In this document: one piece after another, positions 27,857 to 36,014 of the stretch
How positions within the stretch are numbered: the stretch's first letter is position 1
Layout: the number at the start of each line of letters is the position of its first letter
Assembly: GCA_947494715.1 (NCBI GenBank)
Contig: CANLWG010000012.1
Span: 124,001 to 188,000 of the forward strand
Origin: an uncultured Flavobacteriaceae bacterium
Lineage (GTDB): Bacteria; Bacteroidota; Bacteroidia; Flavobacteriales; Flavobacteriaceae
Reading direction: 5' to 3'
Length of the DNA stretch: 64,000 bases
Notes under the pieces: model-generated
What the model was told of the DNA's origin: nothing
Seen by the model: the letters and a program-made list of their open reading frames with translations, nothing else
Databases searched by the model: none
Made by a program: the position numbers and the translations under genes

Positions 27857-28447
27857 TCATTTTTTAATGGCTTTGGAAACCAATTCGTACGCCTTTTTTG
27901 AAAGAGGTAAGCGCAATGCAGCCTCCTGTCCCTTTTCAGACATTTTGCGCCAGGTTTTTTGAAGAATTTCTATGCTCTTTTCTTCCGGGTGTTTTTCGGA
28001 GAAGGGTTCAAGATAGAATTCCAAAAACACCAAACATATAACATCTTCCAAGGTTTGGGTGTCCTCATTTTTCTTTAGTTGCTTCTTTTCCAACAGAAAG
28101 GAAACCTTATCAATAATATCCCTTCCATACCCCACTTCTTGTAAAATTTCAGAGGCTTTTTTAGCATGGAACTTTTTTAATTCCTGTCGCCATTTTAAAT
28201 ACCCTATTCGATCCATGGGATAGGATTCCCTAGGTATTTCCCACCGTCGGATATGCTGGCAACGGGCGGTTAATCGTAAGGCATCGGGGGCATTTGGGGC
28301 AAAACTGTTCAATTTTTCGGTCATCCGGATGGCATACAACAATTCCTTGGGGTAGGTTTTGCCCAAATGCTCCTCCTTGTTCGGATCTTCGCCGTTGGCC
28401 TTATCAAATAATTGAAAAGCCTTCGATAATTTGTCGGGGTCGGACAT
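27857..28447 (-). CDS. DUF4202 family protein
   Basis: 196 residues, helical, recognised as DUF4202 from ALRLTARCQHIRRWEIPR, the SYPMDRIGYLKWR block and VCLVFLEFYL-like core. The arrangement of conserved His/Arg (CQHIRRW) and Asp/Glu hints at a metal-dependent HD-like helical hydrolase, but function is unknown. Adjacent to the siroheme-pathway gene, suggesting a link to sulfate/siroheme metabolism (inference). A near-consensus -7 box (TATCTTCG on the minus strand, 28463-28470) lies just upstream. Confidence 0.88.
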   Translation of the reverse strand: MSDPDKLSKAFQLFDKANGEDPNKEEHLGKTYPKELLYAIRMTEKLNSFAPNAPDALRLTARCQHIRRWEIPRESYPMDRIGYLKWRQELKKFHAKKASEILQEVGYGRDIIDKVSFLLEKKQLKKNEDTQTLEDVICLVFLEFYLEPFSEKHPEEKSIEILQKTWRKMSEKGQEAALRLPLSKKAYELVSKAIKK

Positions 28448-28538
28448 ACTGATAGTTTTGTTCGAAGATACAAAAAGACCGCTCTGGTTGTTTTTTAATG
28501 GGCAGGGTAGGCACTTCTTTGAGGAAACTTTTTAAGGT

Positions 28539-29237
28539 TTATATCAGGTTGATTTTTTTTATGAGGGCTTCCTTACTTGTTCTGCCAATAGGTATCCTTT
28601 TTTCATTGATGTAAATGGTATTCCCTACTATTTTGTCTATCATTCTCAAATTAATAATGTAGGACTTATGGCATCTAAAAAAGTCATCTTTTGGGAGTAC
28701 CTGCTGCCAAAATTTTAAGCTATAGGAAAGTAAGAGCTTTTTCTCCTGCAATATAAGGGTGGTAAAATCTGAATCGGACTTTATGAGAACGATATTTCTT
28801 AAGACGACTTTCATAATGTTATGACCATCCTTTACAAAAAGAAATTGCTTGGATTCTAAATTACCTGTAATAGCTGAAGATTCTTTATAAATAACTTTTG
28901 AGATCGCCTTAAAAAACCGATCAAACGATATAGGTTTGATCAAATAGTCAATTACATCCAGATCAAATCCCTCGATAGCATATTCACTATAAGCAGAAGT
29001 AATTATGACCGAAGTTTTGGGACGGAACGTTCTTAAAAAATCAATTCCGTTCAATTTGGGCAAATTGATATCTAAAAAAACAATATCCACTTGAGCGTTT
29101 GACTTAAGAAAATGCACTACATCCAAAGCATTGTTGAAAACTCCCAACAATGATAGATGACTTACATTGGATATATGCCTTTCCAAAACTTTTTGAGCTT
29201 GCAATTGATCCTCTATGATTATACAGGTAAAACTCAT
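28539..29237 (-). CDS. LytTR-family response regulator of the TonB-receptor locus
   Basis: 232 residues. Receiver domain with IIIEDQ acidic pocket, phospho-acceptor Asp56 in IVFLDINLP, and Lys in LIKPIS. The LytTR DNA-binding domain follows with FRCHKSYIINLRMIDKIVGN. Its start overlaps the stop of the kinase gene by four bases (ATGA), so the pair is co-translated. It is the last gene of a minus-strand run that also holds the kinase and, 161 bases upstream of the kinase gene, a TonB-dependent receptor, whose expression it may control (inference). Confidence 0.94.
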   Translation of the reverse strand: MSFTCIIIEDQLQAQKVLERHISNVSHLSLLGVFNNALDVVHFLKSNAQVDIVFLDINLPKLNGIDFLRTFRPKTSVIITSAYSEYAIEGFDLDVIDYLIKPISFDRFFKAISKVIYKESSAITGNLESKQFLFVKDGHNIMKVVLRNIVLIKSDSDFTTLILQEKKLLLSYSLKFWQQVLPKDDFFRCHKSYIINLRMIDKIVGNTIYINEKRIPIGRTSKEALIKKINLI

Positions 29238-30259
29238 TGAACAAGATTGATCGTTAATTGAACGGTAAATAAATCCGCCTCACTTCTAATAGTCAAAACA
29301 TGATTGTTGGGATACAATAGGGAAAGTCGTTGTTTCGTATTATTCAGACCAATACCATTGGGGGAAATACTGGCATTATTTGCCGGGGACACATAAGAAT
29401 TAACGCTTTTGAAAATTAAGGTGTTCTCGTTAATCTCGATCTTAAGATCAATACTAATGTTATCTATTTGTGTGTCCATACTATGCTTAAAGGAATTTTC
29501 AATAAACGGTAATAGCAATAGGGGAGCAATGGTATATCCCGCTGGGTTTCCCCGGACCTTATACTTTACATTCCCCCTGCCTTCAAGCTGTATTTTTTGA
29601 AGCTCCAAATAGTCTTCCAGATACTTCAGTTCCTTACTCAACAAGACATAATCCTCGGAACTTTCGTATATGACATATCTCATTAAATTAGATAATTTTA
29701 AAACACTGCCTGAGGTCCTGTGATCATTATGGATAGTAAGCGAATAGATGTTGTTCAAATTGTTGAAAAGAATATGTGGATTGATTTGAGACTTCAAAAA
29801 TTTCAGTTGACTTTCGGATTTTTCCCGTTCAAGCTGATCAATCAATCGTTGTTTTTTTTGTACTTGGATCATTTGCTTTATCCCAAGGAAAATTAGGGCC
29901 GTAGTACCATATGAAAATAGAATGGACAATGGGGGAGCCACAGGATGGGAGGAAACATCATTATCCAAATAGGGTTCAATGAAAAATTCTTCAATACCTC
30001 CAAAAAAAAAAGCACCTAATATAAGGGTAGTTATAAAACTTACTGGTCTACCATGGGAATAAAGTTTTGGTAATAAGATATAATTAATTGCAAAGAGATA
30101 CGCTATTTTATTTATTGATATTACAAGCTCGTATAGATGTAAATGATAGTAATTGTCCTTTCCAAAAGTCACGAAAAGCAAGAGCATCACCCAAAAAATA
30201 CCAAGTAAAAAGATATCCTTGGAAAGGAGATCCTCAAATTTTTTCTTAGTGTTCATCAT
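29234..30259 (-). CDS. LytS-type membrane sensor histidine kinase
   Basis: 341 residues. Four N-terminal membrane helices (about 15-32, 42-62, 72-90, 105-125), a short coiled coil, then a His_kinase block KSQINPHILFNNLNNIYSL with the phospho-accepting His. An ATPase-type C-terminus follows (PFIENSFKHSM N-box, GIGLNNTKQRLSLLYP G-box). No large extracytoplasmic domain is present, so the signal is probably sensed in or near the membrane. Coupled by overlap to the LytTR regulator. Confidence 0.93.
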   Translation of the reverse strand: MMNTKKKFEDLLSKDIFLLGIFWVMLLLFVTFGKDNYYHLHLYELVISINKIAYLFAINYILLPKLYSHGRPVSFITTLILGAFFFGGIEEFFIEPYLDNDVSSHPVAPPLSILFSYGTTALIFLGIKQMIQVQKKQRLIDQLEREKSESQLKFLKSQINPHILFNNLNNIYSLTIHNDHRTSGSVLKLSNLMRYVIYESSEDYVLLSKELKYLEDYLELQKIQLEGRGNVKYKVRGNPAGYTIAPLLLLPFIENSFKHSMDTQIDNISIDLKIEINENTLIFKSVNSYVSPANNASISPNGIGLNNTKQRLSLLYPNNHVLTIRSEADLFTVQLTINLVQ

Positions 30260-30420
30260 TTATAAAAGAATATAATGAAATTGGAAGAAATTATATGCTC
30301 TATTATTTGAACGACCTTTTTTTTGCCTTAAACTACTTGGTTAAGGAGGCGAACTGCTTATAGGCCTAAACTACTTTTTCTAATCGTAAGGTTTGGCCCT
30401 AATGATTCCTGGTCTTGGTT

Positions 30421-32832
30421 TCAGTTCACTCTCCGCCTTTCATCGTCGGCACCGGTTCTTCTATCTCGCGAAGCCTTTAGTTTCTTGTTGCCAAATGTCC
30501 TTGAGTAGGTGAGCAAAAAAGTCCTGTTGCTCATATTAAAGGTATTGCTGGTATTAATGTTTTGTTCGGGAATAATTGTATTTCCCGTAAATTCCAAGGA
30601 ATCCCAAATGTCGTTCACGTTAAATCGTAAGCGGCCTCCGGTATCACCAAAATCTATCTGAAGACCGGCATTCATAGCATAGGTTCCTTCGGTTTTTGTG
30701 GAGGCAAACAGGTTTGGGCCATAATAGTTGACACTTAATTCGGATGTAAGGTTTTTAAGTATCCTAAAAGTTTGGCTACTGAATGCCCTAAATGTATTTT
30801 GATTAAAAACTAAGTTGAGGTCATCAATACGATTTTCCACTTTTGTATTAATATACACTAGGTTATTTTGTATCTCCCACCAATTGGAAAACCGAAGCGG
30901 AAGTCCTAAGGTTAGGGAAAAAACCGTGACTTTATCAATATTTGTAGATTCGAATAGTAAACGGTCCGTATCACCATCGAATCTTGGCTGAAAACCCGAA
31001 ATCCCCTCCTTTATAATTCCATATTGTAATGTTATCAGGTTTCGTTTATAGTTTAAATCAAACTTGATGGAATTGGAAATGGAAGGTCTAAGCGATGGAT
31101 TTCCGGTTATGAAGGAGGTAGGGTCAATGAATATTACGAAGGGAGCGAGATTGTTTATTGTTGGTCTCCGGATTCTTTTGGAATATGCAAAATTATAATT
31201 TAAGGAGTCGTTTATTTTATGCGAAATAAATGCAGTTGGAAAGAAGGTTCCAAAATTCCTGTCGACTACTGTGCCCTCTGTTTGCGTAGTAACCTCTGTG
31301 TCCGTATGTTCATAGCGAAGCCCTGTTTTCAATGAGGTTTTATCACTTAATTGAAAATCAAGGGAAGTGTAAGCGGCAAAAATATTTTCGTTAAGGTTAC
31401 TTGTGTTGGTTAGTGTGGGATCTTCTTCAAAAACATCGTCAATGAGATTGGAAGCGGAAACCGCATTATCAAAATCTGAAAATGTGGCCTTCGCTCCAAT
31501 CTCAATGGCCAATTTCTCAGATAACTTATTGCTAAAGTCCGTTTTTGCTACCACAAAATTAATGGGAGTACTCTTATCGCTTTTGATGAATTCCTCACCT
31601 TCAAGCGAACCTTGGGAATCAAAGATCCTGTTTGTGTAATCCGTTGGGTTTTCATTGTTGTAGTAGAGGTAATCCAAATCAATGGTCAATGTTTTATCTT
31701 TATTAAAATTGTGCTTTAAGTTGACATTGCCGCTAAAATGCCGCCACTGGTTTAATTCGGTGTTTATCAATTCGGCACTTGTAGCACTAGGTAGGGCCTT
31801 GCTACTGTTGATCGCATCCATGGTCCATTGGTTATCGTAACCGTTTAAAAGAGCACCAACTATAGTTTTTGATGATATTTCGTAATCAAATCCTAAACGA
31901 AGATTATGATTTCTTCTAACCGGATCTCGCGTAGAAATGGTGTTTAGCGACTCCAATTCATTTTGTTCGTTCAACGAGCTTCTTCGGAATGTTATAATTT
32001 GACCCTGTCCATTTCTTAAAAAGGAATATGTACCAAAGAGATTGAACTTTGAAAACCGGTAGTTGAAGCTGATATTGTCCGAAGTAGTTGCCCCGTTACC
32101 ATAACCACCTGAAATTGAATAGGATCCATTTAAGCCAATTTCCGGGTTTTCCTTAAGGACCACATTTACAAAACCTGCATTACCTTCGGCATCAAAATTG
32201 GCCGGAGGTGTGGTGATCAATTCTATAGTTTCAATATTGTCCGACCCCATCCCCTCCAACAATTGTATGATGGAGGATTGAGGCATATTACTATTTCTCC
32301 CATTGATCAATATGACTACGCCACTTTTGCCTATTAGGGAAATTTCATTATTCCGCCTATTCACGATTACACCTGGGGAACGTTCCAATATTTCCAATGC
32401 GGAGCTGCCGGAAGATAAGATACTGCTTTCTACATTAATGACCATCCTATCTATTTTTTGTACAAATAGCGGTTTTGTTGATTTCACGACCACCTCATCC
32501 AGAGCAAGGCCTTCAATAAGGGCAATTATGGGAACCTCAAAACTTTGGCCATTTTCTATTTGGAACACTCCCGAGGCCTTTGATTCAAATCCGACCATAC
32601 TGGCTGAAATGTAATAGGAGCCATTTGCTATTTCCTCAAAAATATATCTTCCATCCATATCCGTAATCGAACCTTTTACAAAAGTGGAATCCGGTGCATG
32701 GTGTAGTAGAACATTGGCAAAAGCAAGAGATGTCCTATCATCGGATGAAATTTGACCTGAAATTGAACTTTGACCATTGACTGGAGCTGAAATACATAGT
32801 ATAAATACAAAAAGTAGGAGGCGTGCTATCAT
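30421..32832 (-). CDS. TonB-dependent receptor, PF14905-type outer-membrane beta-barrel
   Basis: 803 residues: signal peptide (1-20), a carboxypeptidase-regulatory-like domain (about 22-105, ISGQISSDDRTSLAFANVLL), a plug (about 115-225, SSALEILERSPGV and VVILINGRN) and a long beta-barrel ending FLLTYSRTFGNKKLKASRDR. The tail after the barrel is unusually basic (RRTGADDERRRVN). PF14905 receptors in Bacteroidota import poorly known ligands and are often next to LytTR systems. Immediately upstream on the same strand lies the array of 37-codon peptide genes, which makes peptide uptake or sensing worth considering (inference). Confidence 0.93.
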   Translation of the reverse strand: MIARLLLFVFILCISAPVNGQSSISGQISSDDRTSLAFANVLLHHAPDSTFVKGSITDMDGRYIFEEIANGSYYISASMVGFESKASGVFQIENGQSFEVPIIALIEGLALDEVVVKSTKPLFVQKIDRMVINVESSILSSGSSALEILERSPGVIVNRRNNEISLIGKSGVVILINGRNSNMPQSSIIQLLEGMGSDNIETIELITTPPANFDAEGNAGFVNVVLKENPEIGLNGSYSISGGYGNGATTSDNISFNYRFSKFNLFGTYSFLRNGQGQIITFRRSSLNEQNELESLNTISTRDPVRRNHNLRLGFDYEISSKTIVGALLNGYDNQWTMDAINSSKALPSATSAELINTELNQWRHFSGNVNLKHNFNKDKTLTIDLDYLYYNNENPTDYTNRIFDSQGSLEGEEFIKSDKSTPINFVVAKTDFSNKLSEKLAIEIGAKATFSDFDNAVSASNLIDDVFEEDPTLTNTSNLNENIFAAYTSLDFQLSDKTSLKTGLRYEHTDTEVTTQTEGTVVDRNFGTFFPTAFISHKINDSLNYNFAYSKRIRRPTINNLAPFVIFIDPTSFITGNPSLRPSISNSIKFDLNYKRNLITLQYGIIKEGISGFQPRFDGDTDRLLFESTNIDKVTVFSLTLGLPLRFSNWWEIQNNLVYINTKVENRIDDLNLVFNQNTFRAFSSQTFRILKNLTSELSVNYYGPNLFASTKTEGTYAMNAGLQIDFGDTGGRLRFNVNDIWDSLEFTGNTIIPEQNINTSNTFNMSNRTFLLTYSRTFGNKKLKASRDRRTGADDERRRVN

Positions 32833-33149
32833 AATGAAAGATTAGGTTTTCAATTTCTGAAACACCCCTTTCACCAGGAAAAGTAATCATTGAACAACTT
32901 GGTTTGTCATGTCAACGACCTAATAGTATGGGTTTGTTTTGTATTTAAATAGCAGAATTTGTGTTCCGAAAAGCAGTTCGATTTAGTTGAAAAAACTCAA
33001 ATGAAAAATGGGGTTAGCTAAGATTCTCTTTTGCGTTTTTCTTTGGTGGAGTCAAACAGGTTCGAAAAATCCCCGGAATTCCTATATATAAAGAAGGGGA
33101 TACATTGATGAAGTGTATCCCCTTTCCTTTCTATGTTTAGGCAGACCTT
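32833..33149. other. Leader region between the peptide array and the TonB receptor
   Basis: 317 bases without a gene. It holds a hairpin (33096-33122) and, nearer the receptor, two GGTTTGT words 30 bases apart (32901-32907 and 32931-32937). No TAnnTTTG box is seen on the minus strand, so the receptor promoter is not identified. Confidence 0.6.
33096..33122 (-). terminator. Hairpin between peptide genes and TonB receptor (terminator or attenuator)
   Basis: GGGGATACA (33096-33104) pairs perfectly with TGTATCCCC (33114-33122), loop of 9. On the minus strand the stem is followed by TTCTTTATATATA, moderately T-rich. It lies 28 bases after the stop of the last peptide gene, so it probably ends or attenuates the peptide transcript before the receptor gene. 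Confidence 0.6.
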
Positions 33150-33263
33150 TTAGTGAAGGCAATAGGTCTGATCTGTTCTACGAATCCGTTTACTGTCTTG
33201 TATATTGGCTAGAAAAACAAGCCTTCTGGATTCTGTTACTGATTGATTGATGAATGTTTCCAT
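33150..33263 (-). CDS. Small protein, diverged fourth member of the 37-residue peptide array
   Basis: Open frame of exactly 37 codons plus stop, the same length as the three identical neighbours, at nearly the same spacing (157 bases). Identity to them is limited but in register: M1, T10-E11-S12 and S24-K25-R26. About two-thirds of the first 35 bases of the frame also match. It begins METFINQSVTESRRL and ends YCLH, losing the aromatic C-terminus of the others and gaining a Cys. It may be a paralogue with a different role or a decaying copy. Moderate confidence that it is expressed. Confidence 0.5.
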   Translation of the reverse strand: METFINQSVTESRRLVFLANIQDSKRIRRTDQTYCLH

Positions 33264-33306
33264 GATATTGTTCGTTTTTTGATGATATGCCTTCACCTAA
33301 TTATGA

Positions 33307-33420
33307 TTAGCGGTTGAAGTTCCTGTACTGCGCCCATTGTGCCCTTTTGCTACCGCTAAAGGAAGAGAAGTACTGACCTGTTTTTGATTCTGTCGCTGTT
33401 TTTGTAAATGATGCTTTCAT
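33307..33420 (-). CDS. 37-residue peptide, array copy 3
   Basis: One of three frames encoding the identical 37-residue peptide. It starts MKASFTKTATESKTGQ, continues YFSSFSGSKRA and ends QWAQYRNFNR. It is basic (seven K/R, one E), Ser/Thr-rich, with aromatic residues at 5, 17, 18, 21, 29, 32 and 35, and has no hydrophobic signal segment. Compared with the other two copies all DNA differences are at third codon positions and silent, which is direct evidence that the protein is selected. A dibasic K25-R26 could be a processing site (inference). I do not recognise the family. Confidence 0.72.
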   Translation of the reverse strand: MKASFTKTATESKTGQYFSSFSGSKRAQWAQYRNFNR

Positions 33421-33466
33421 GATTTTTTTGTTTTTATGTTGTTGATAGTTGTTTTTTTAATTGGTA

Positions 33467-33580
33467 TTAACGGTTAAAGTTTCTGTACTGTGCCCATTGC
33501 GCCCTTTTGCTACCGCTAAAGGAAGAAAAGTACTGTCCTGTTTTTGATTCTGTCGCTGTTTTTGTAAATGATGCTTTCAT
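33467..33580 (-). CDS. 37-residue peptide, array copy 2
   Basis: Same 37-residue product as copies 1 and 3 with its own silent changes (for example F18 TTT, F35 TTT, A28 GCG, A30 GCA). It begins exactly 160 bases from each neighbour. The 46-base spacers are alike and carry the AT-rich stretch CTAGAAATC or a variant just before the ATG, probably the ribosome-binding region. No modification enzyme or exporter adjoins, so a classical RiPP cluster is not evident. Confidence 0.72.
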   Translation of the reverse strand: MKASFTKTATESKTGQYFSSFSGSKRAQWAQYRNFNR

Positions 33581-33626
33581 GATTTCTAGTTTTTTATGTT
33601 GTTGATAGTTATTTTTTTAATTGGTA

Positions 33627-33740
33627 TTAACGGTTGAAGTTTCTGTACTGCGCCCATTGTGCCCTTTTACTACCGCTAAAGGAAGAGAAGTACTGTCCTG
33701 TTTTTGATTCTGTTGCTGTTTTTGTAAATGATGCTTTCAT
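33627..33740 (-). CDS. 37-residue peptide, array copy 1 (promoter-proximal)
   Basis: First gene of the minus-strand array and same product as copies 2 and 3; its private silent changes are S24 AGT and A9 GCA. The upstream spacer keeps ACTAGAAAT before the ATG. No clear TAnnTTTG box was found in the 500 bases upstream, so the promoter is unidentified. Downstream on the same strand come two more identical frames, the diverged copy 4, a hairpin and the TonB receptor. Confidence 0.72.
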   Translation of the reverse strand: MKASFTKTATESKTGQYFSSFSGSKRAQWAQYRNFNR

Positions 33741-34246
33741 AATTTCTAGTTTTTAATATTTTTTAGTATTGTTTTTTAATTGACTTACAACTAATAGACG
33801 ACAAGAGATATTTTTTGTTACAGTACTATGCATAAAAAGGTACTATTTTATATAATATTTAACATTTGGTTTTGAAACACTAACGCTATTCAAAATTTAA
33901 ATAATTGAAAATCAATATGTTAAATGAACTTTGTATTTTTTGATATACAGAATAAAGACCACAGCCTTTTGAAAAAGTTACACTATATCTCGATTTTTTT
34001 GATTCATACCTAATCCTTCATTCAGAATAGTACGATGAATGTTAGGTCGAGGCTTCGGAGAATTTTAAAAAAGAATAGATAAGAGAGTGGTCATTTCATT
34101 TTTGAAAATAGAGAGGCTATGCTTCAAGGAAGGTAGGGTACATGCAACTGATATGGTGAAGTTTCTACCATATACCTCTAAAATTTGATGTCTTTAAATA
34201 ACCATTCTATGGAAAAGCAATCCACAAAGACGTTTCAATAGGAGCA
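33741..34246. other. Gap upstream of the peptide array
   Basis: 506 bases, strongly AT-rich at 33780-33960. I see no gene, no perfect TAnnTTTG box for the array, and no clear terminator. It must contain the array promoter and the 3' end of the minus-strand sugar operon, whose last stop is at 34247. Confidence 0.5.
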
Positions 34247-35140
34247 CTAATTAAATTCTGGCCAATACTTTTTTATTTTTTCCCTGAGGAACAAAACACT
34301 GCGTTCTAACTGATCCATACCATCCACACCGTCTTCGATGCTGATCCAGCCGTCAAACCCCACGCGCTTCAATTCGGTAAAAATGGCATCATAATCATTA
34401 AGTCCTTGGCCAATTTCCCCATGACGTAATCGTTTGGCATAACCTACGGAATCATTTTCCTCTTTCCTTAGATCTTCTATGGTCCCCTCAATGAGATAGC
34501 GATCACTGGCGTGCATCGTAACTACCCTGTCGGATACCCTATATAACAACTCCAAGGGGGCCTCTCCGGCCAGAAAGGTATTGCTAGGATCATAATTTAC
34601 GCCGAAATAGGGATGATCTATTTTATCCACTAGCTTACAGAACACATCCATTTGCTGTGCAAATTCCGGGTATTCCCAAAAATCGTCCTTATAGTGGTTT
34701 TCTAAAATTAGGGTAACACCCAATTTTTGGGCATGGGGCAAACAAGTCTCAATGCATTCGGCAGCTAGGTTTACACCATGTTCAATACTGAGATTGGGCC
34801 TTCGCTGACCGGATAATACCCTGCAATAGGATCCACCCAACGCATGGGTCATTTCTATCCAGTTCAGTTGCTTTTGAATTTCTTTTTGCCGAAAGGAGGC
34901 ATCGGGATGCGTAAAATCTGGAGAACAACAGAGCATGGGAATTACCTTTTTATAATTTTCTACCTGCTTTCGGAACAGGGGCCAGTTGGCCTTATTCTCC
35001 ATCTCTAAAAATCCGGCATACCATTCCAGTCCATGAACATCAAGACGGCCGGCCAGTTGTATCCATTCGGTAACCTTCATGGTTCCATCCTTACAAAGGG
35101 CCTGCATAAATGCTTTTGGAAAGACTGCTAGTTTTGGCAA
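34247..35140 (-). CDS. Sugar phosphate isomerase/epimerase-like TIM-barrel protein
   Basis: 297 residues of the xylose-isomerase-like (AP endonuclease 2) TIM-barrel superfamily. Metal-ligand positions are visible: Glu in TLILENHYKDD, Asp/Asn in GVNYDPSNTF, His in VTMHASDRY and Glu in GWISIEDGVDG. Members isomerise or epimerise sugars, inositols or hydroxypyruvate; the substrate is not predictable. The start is a TTG at 35140, chosen because an in-frame stop lies four codons upstream and the opening KLAVFPKAFM is the first barrel strand. Last gene of a four-gene minus-strand operon. Confidence 0.88.
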   Translation of the reverse strand: MPKLAVFPKAFMQALCKDGTMKVTEWIQLAGRLDVHGLEWYAGFLEMENKANWPLFRKQVENYKKVIPMLCCSPDFTHPDASFRQKEIQKQLNWIEMTHALGGSYCRVLSGQRRPNLSIEHGVNLAAECIETCLPHAQKLGVTLILENHYKDDFWEYPEFAQQMDVFCKLVDKIDHPYFGVNYDPSNTFLAGEAPLELLYRVSDRVVTMHASDRYLIEGTIEDLRKEENDSVGYAKRLRHGEIGQGLNDYDAIFTELKRVGFDGWISIEDGVDGMDQLERSVLFLREKIKKYWPEFN

Positions 35141-35231
35141 AGTGCTACGAATTTATGGTTTTTTATTTCTGATTATTTCAAACGTCCAGTCCTTCATTAT
35201 ATCGGATTCCCATTCTGACCGATTAAAACGC

Positions 35232-36011
35232 CTACCAGGTCTTTGAGACATTTCGCCCTATCATAGGATATTGTTCCAGTTCAATGACTTGTGCGCTAAC
35301 GGGACCACACTCGTCCGAAAGCAAAAAGACGGCAGCCGCAGCTATCTCCTCTGGTTTAAATAGCCTATTGGACGGTGCGAACATCTTTGGAATATCTTTA
35401 TCCCAACCCTCCTTCTTCCCTAAGGCCTTTTGATTGGCCAATTCATTTTCCGTTAATACCCATCCTGGATTTATCTGATTTACGCGCACCTCATTTTCCC
35501 GGAATAGGGTATCGCCTAGATTTCGGGTCAAAGTCATCAGTGCCCCCTTGGAAATACTATAAGCCAATAAATTGGGTTCACCGCTCCATGCATTTATGGA
35601 ACCAATATTTAAAATACAGCCTTTAGTCTTTATCAGATGGGGTAGGGTTGCCTTTATTACTGCAAAGGGCGCCAAGGTATTTACTGCCAACATTCGCTTT
35701 AGAAAATCCATATCGGTGGTGGCCATATTGGAAGATTGGATGATGGCAGCATTGTTGACCACGGCATCCAGCTTACCAAAAGTGTCAATTGCAATTTTCA
35801 CTAATTGTTCAGGAGCCGTTTCATCCGTAATGTCCTGTGTATGTACCACCAAATTTTCAGTACCCAATTCACTGATTACCTTTCTGGCTTTTTCTTCCCG
35901 TAAACCGTTGACGATTACACGAGCCCCCTCCCGCAGGCAAGCACGGACAATGGCGTAACCGATCCCTGTGTAGCCTCCAGTAATTAAAATAACCTTATTT
36001 TCTAATCGCAT
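35232..36011 (-). CDS. SDR-family NAD(P)-dependent oxidoreductase
   Basis: 259 residues, classical short-chain dehydrogenase: cofactor motif ITGGYTGIGYAIV, VNNAAI, catalytic Ser in NIGSINAWSG and YSISKGAL (Tyr-x-x-x-Lys), PG in INPGWVLT. Probably reduces or oxidises a sugar or sugar acid in the same pathway as the neighbouring zinc dehydrogenase, whose gene ends 3 bases upstream. Exact substrate unknown. Confidence 0.92.
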   Translation of the reverse strand: MRLENKVILITGGYTGIGYAIVRACLREGARVIVNGLREEKARKVISELGTENLVVHTQDITDETAPEQLVKIAIDTFGKLDAVVNNAAIIQSSNMATTDMDFLKRMLAVNTLAPFAVIKATLPHLIKTKGCILNIGSINAWSGEPNLLAYSISKGALMTLTRNLGDTLFRENEVRVNQINPGWVLTENELANQKALGKKEGWDKDIPKMFAPSNRLFKPEEIAAAAVFLLSDECGPVSAQVIELEQYPMIGRNVSKTW

Positions 36012-36014
36012 TGT

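Larger units (their letters stand above)
33307..33740 (-). repeat. Tandem direct repeat, 160-base period, three units
   Basis: Three near-identical units of 160 bases, each a 37-codon frame plus a 46-base spacer. Among the three coding parts nine positions vary out of 114, all at third codon positions and all silent. A fourth diverged unit follows at 157 bases. The repeat is direct and coding, unlike a CRISPR array. Confidence 0.9.

Noticed and set aside
33307-33740. CRISPR array
   Set aside because: The 160-base period, similar spacers and protein-level constraint (only silent changes) are those of tandem genes; no cas genes are near.
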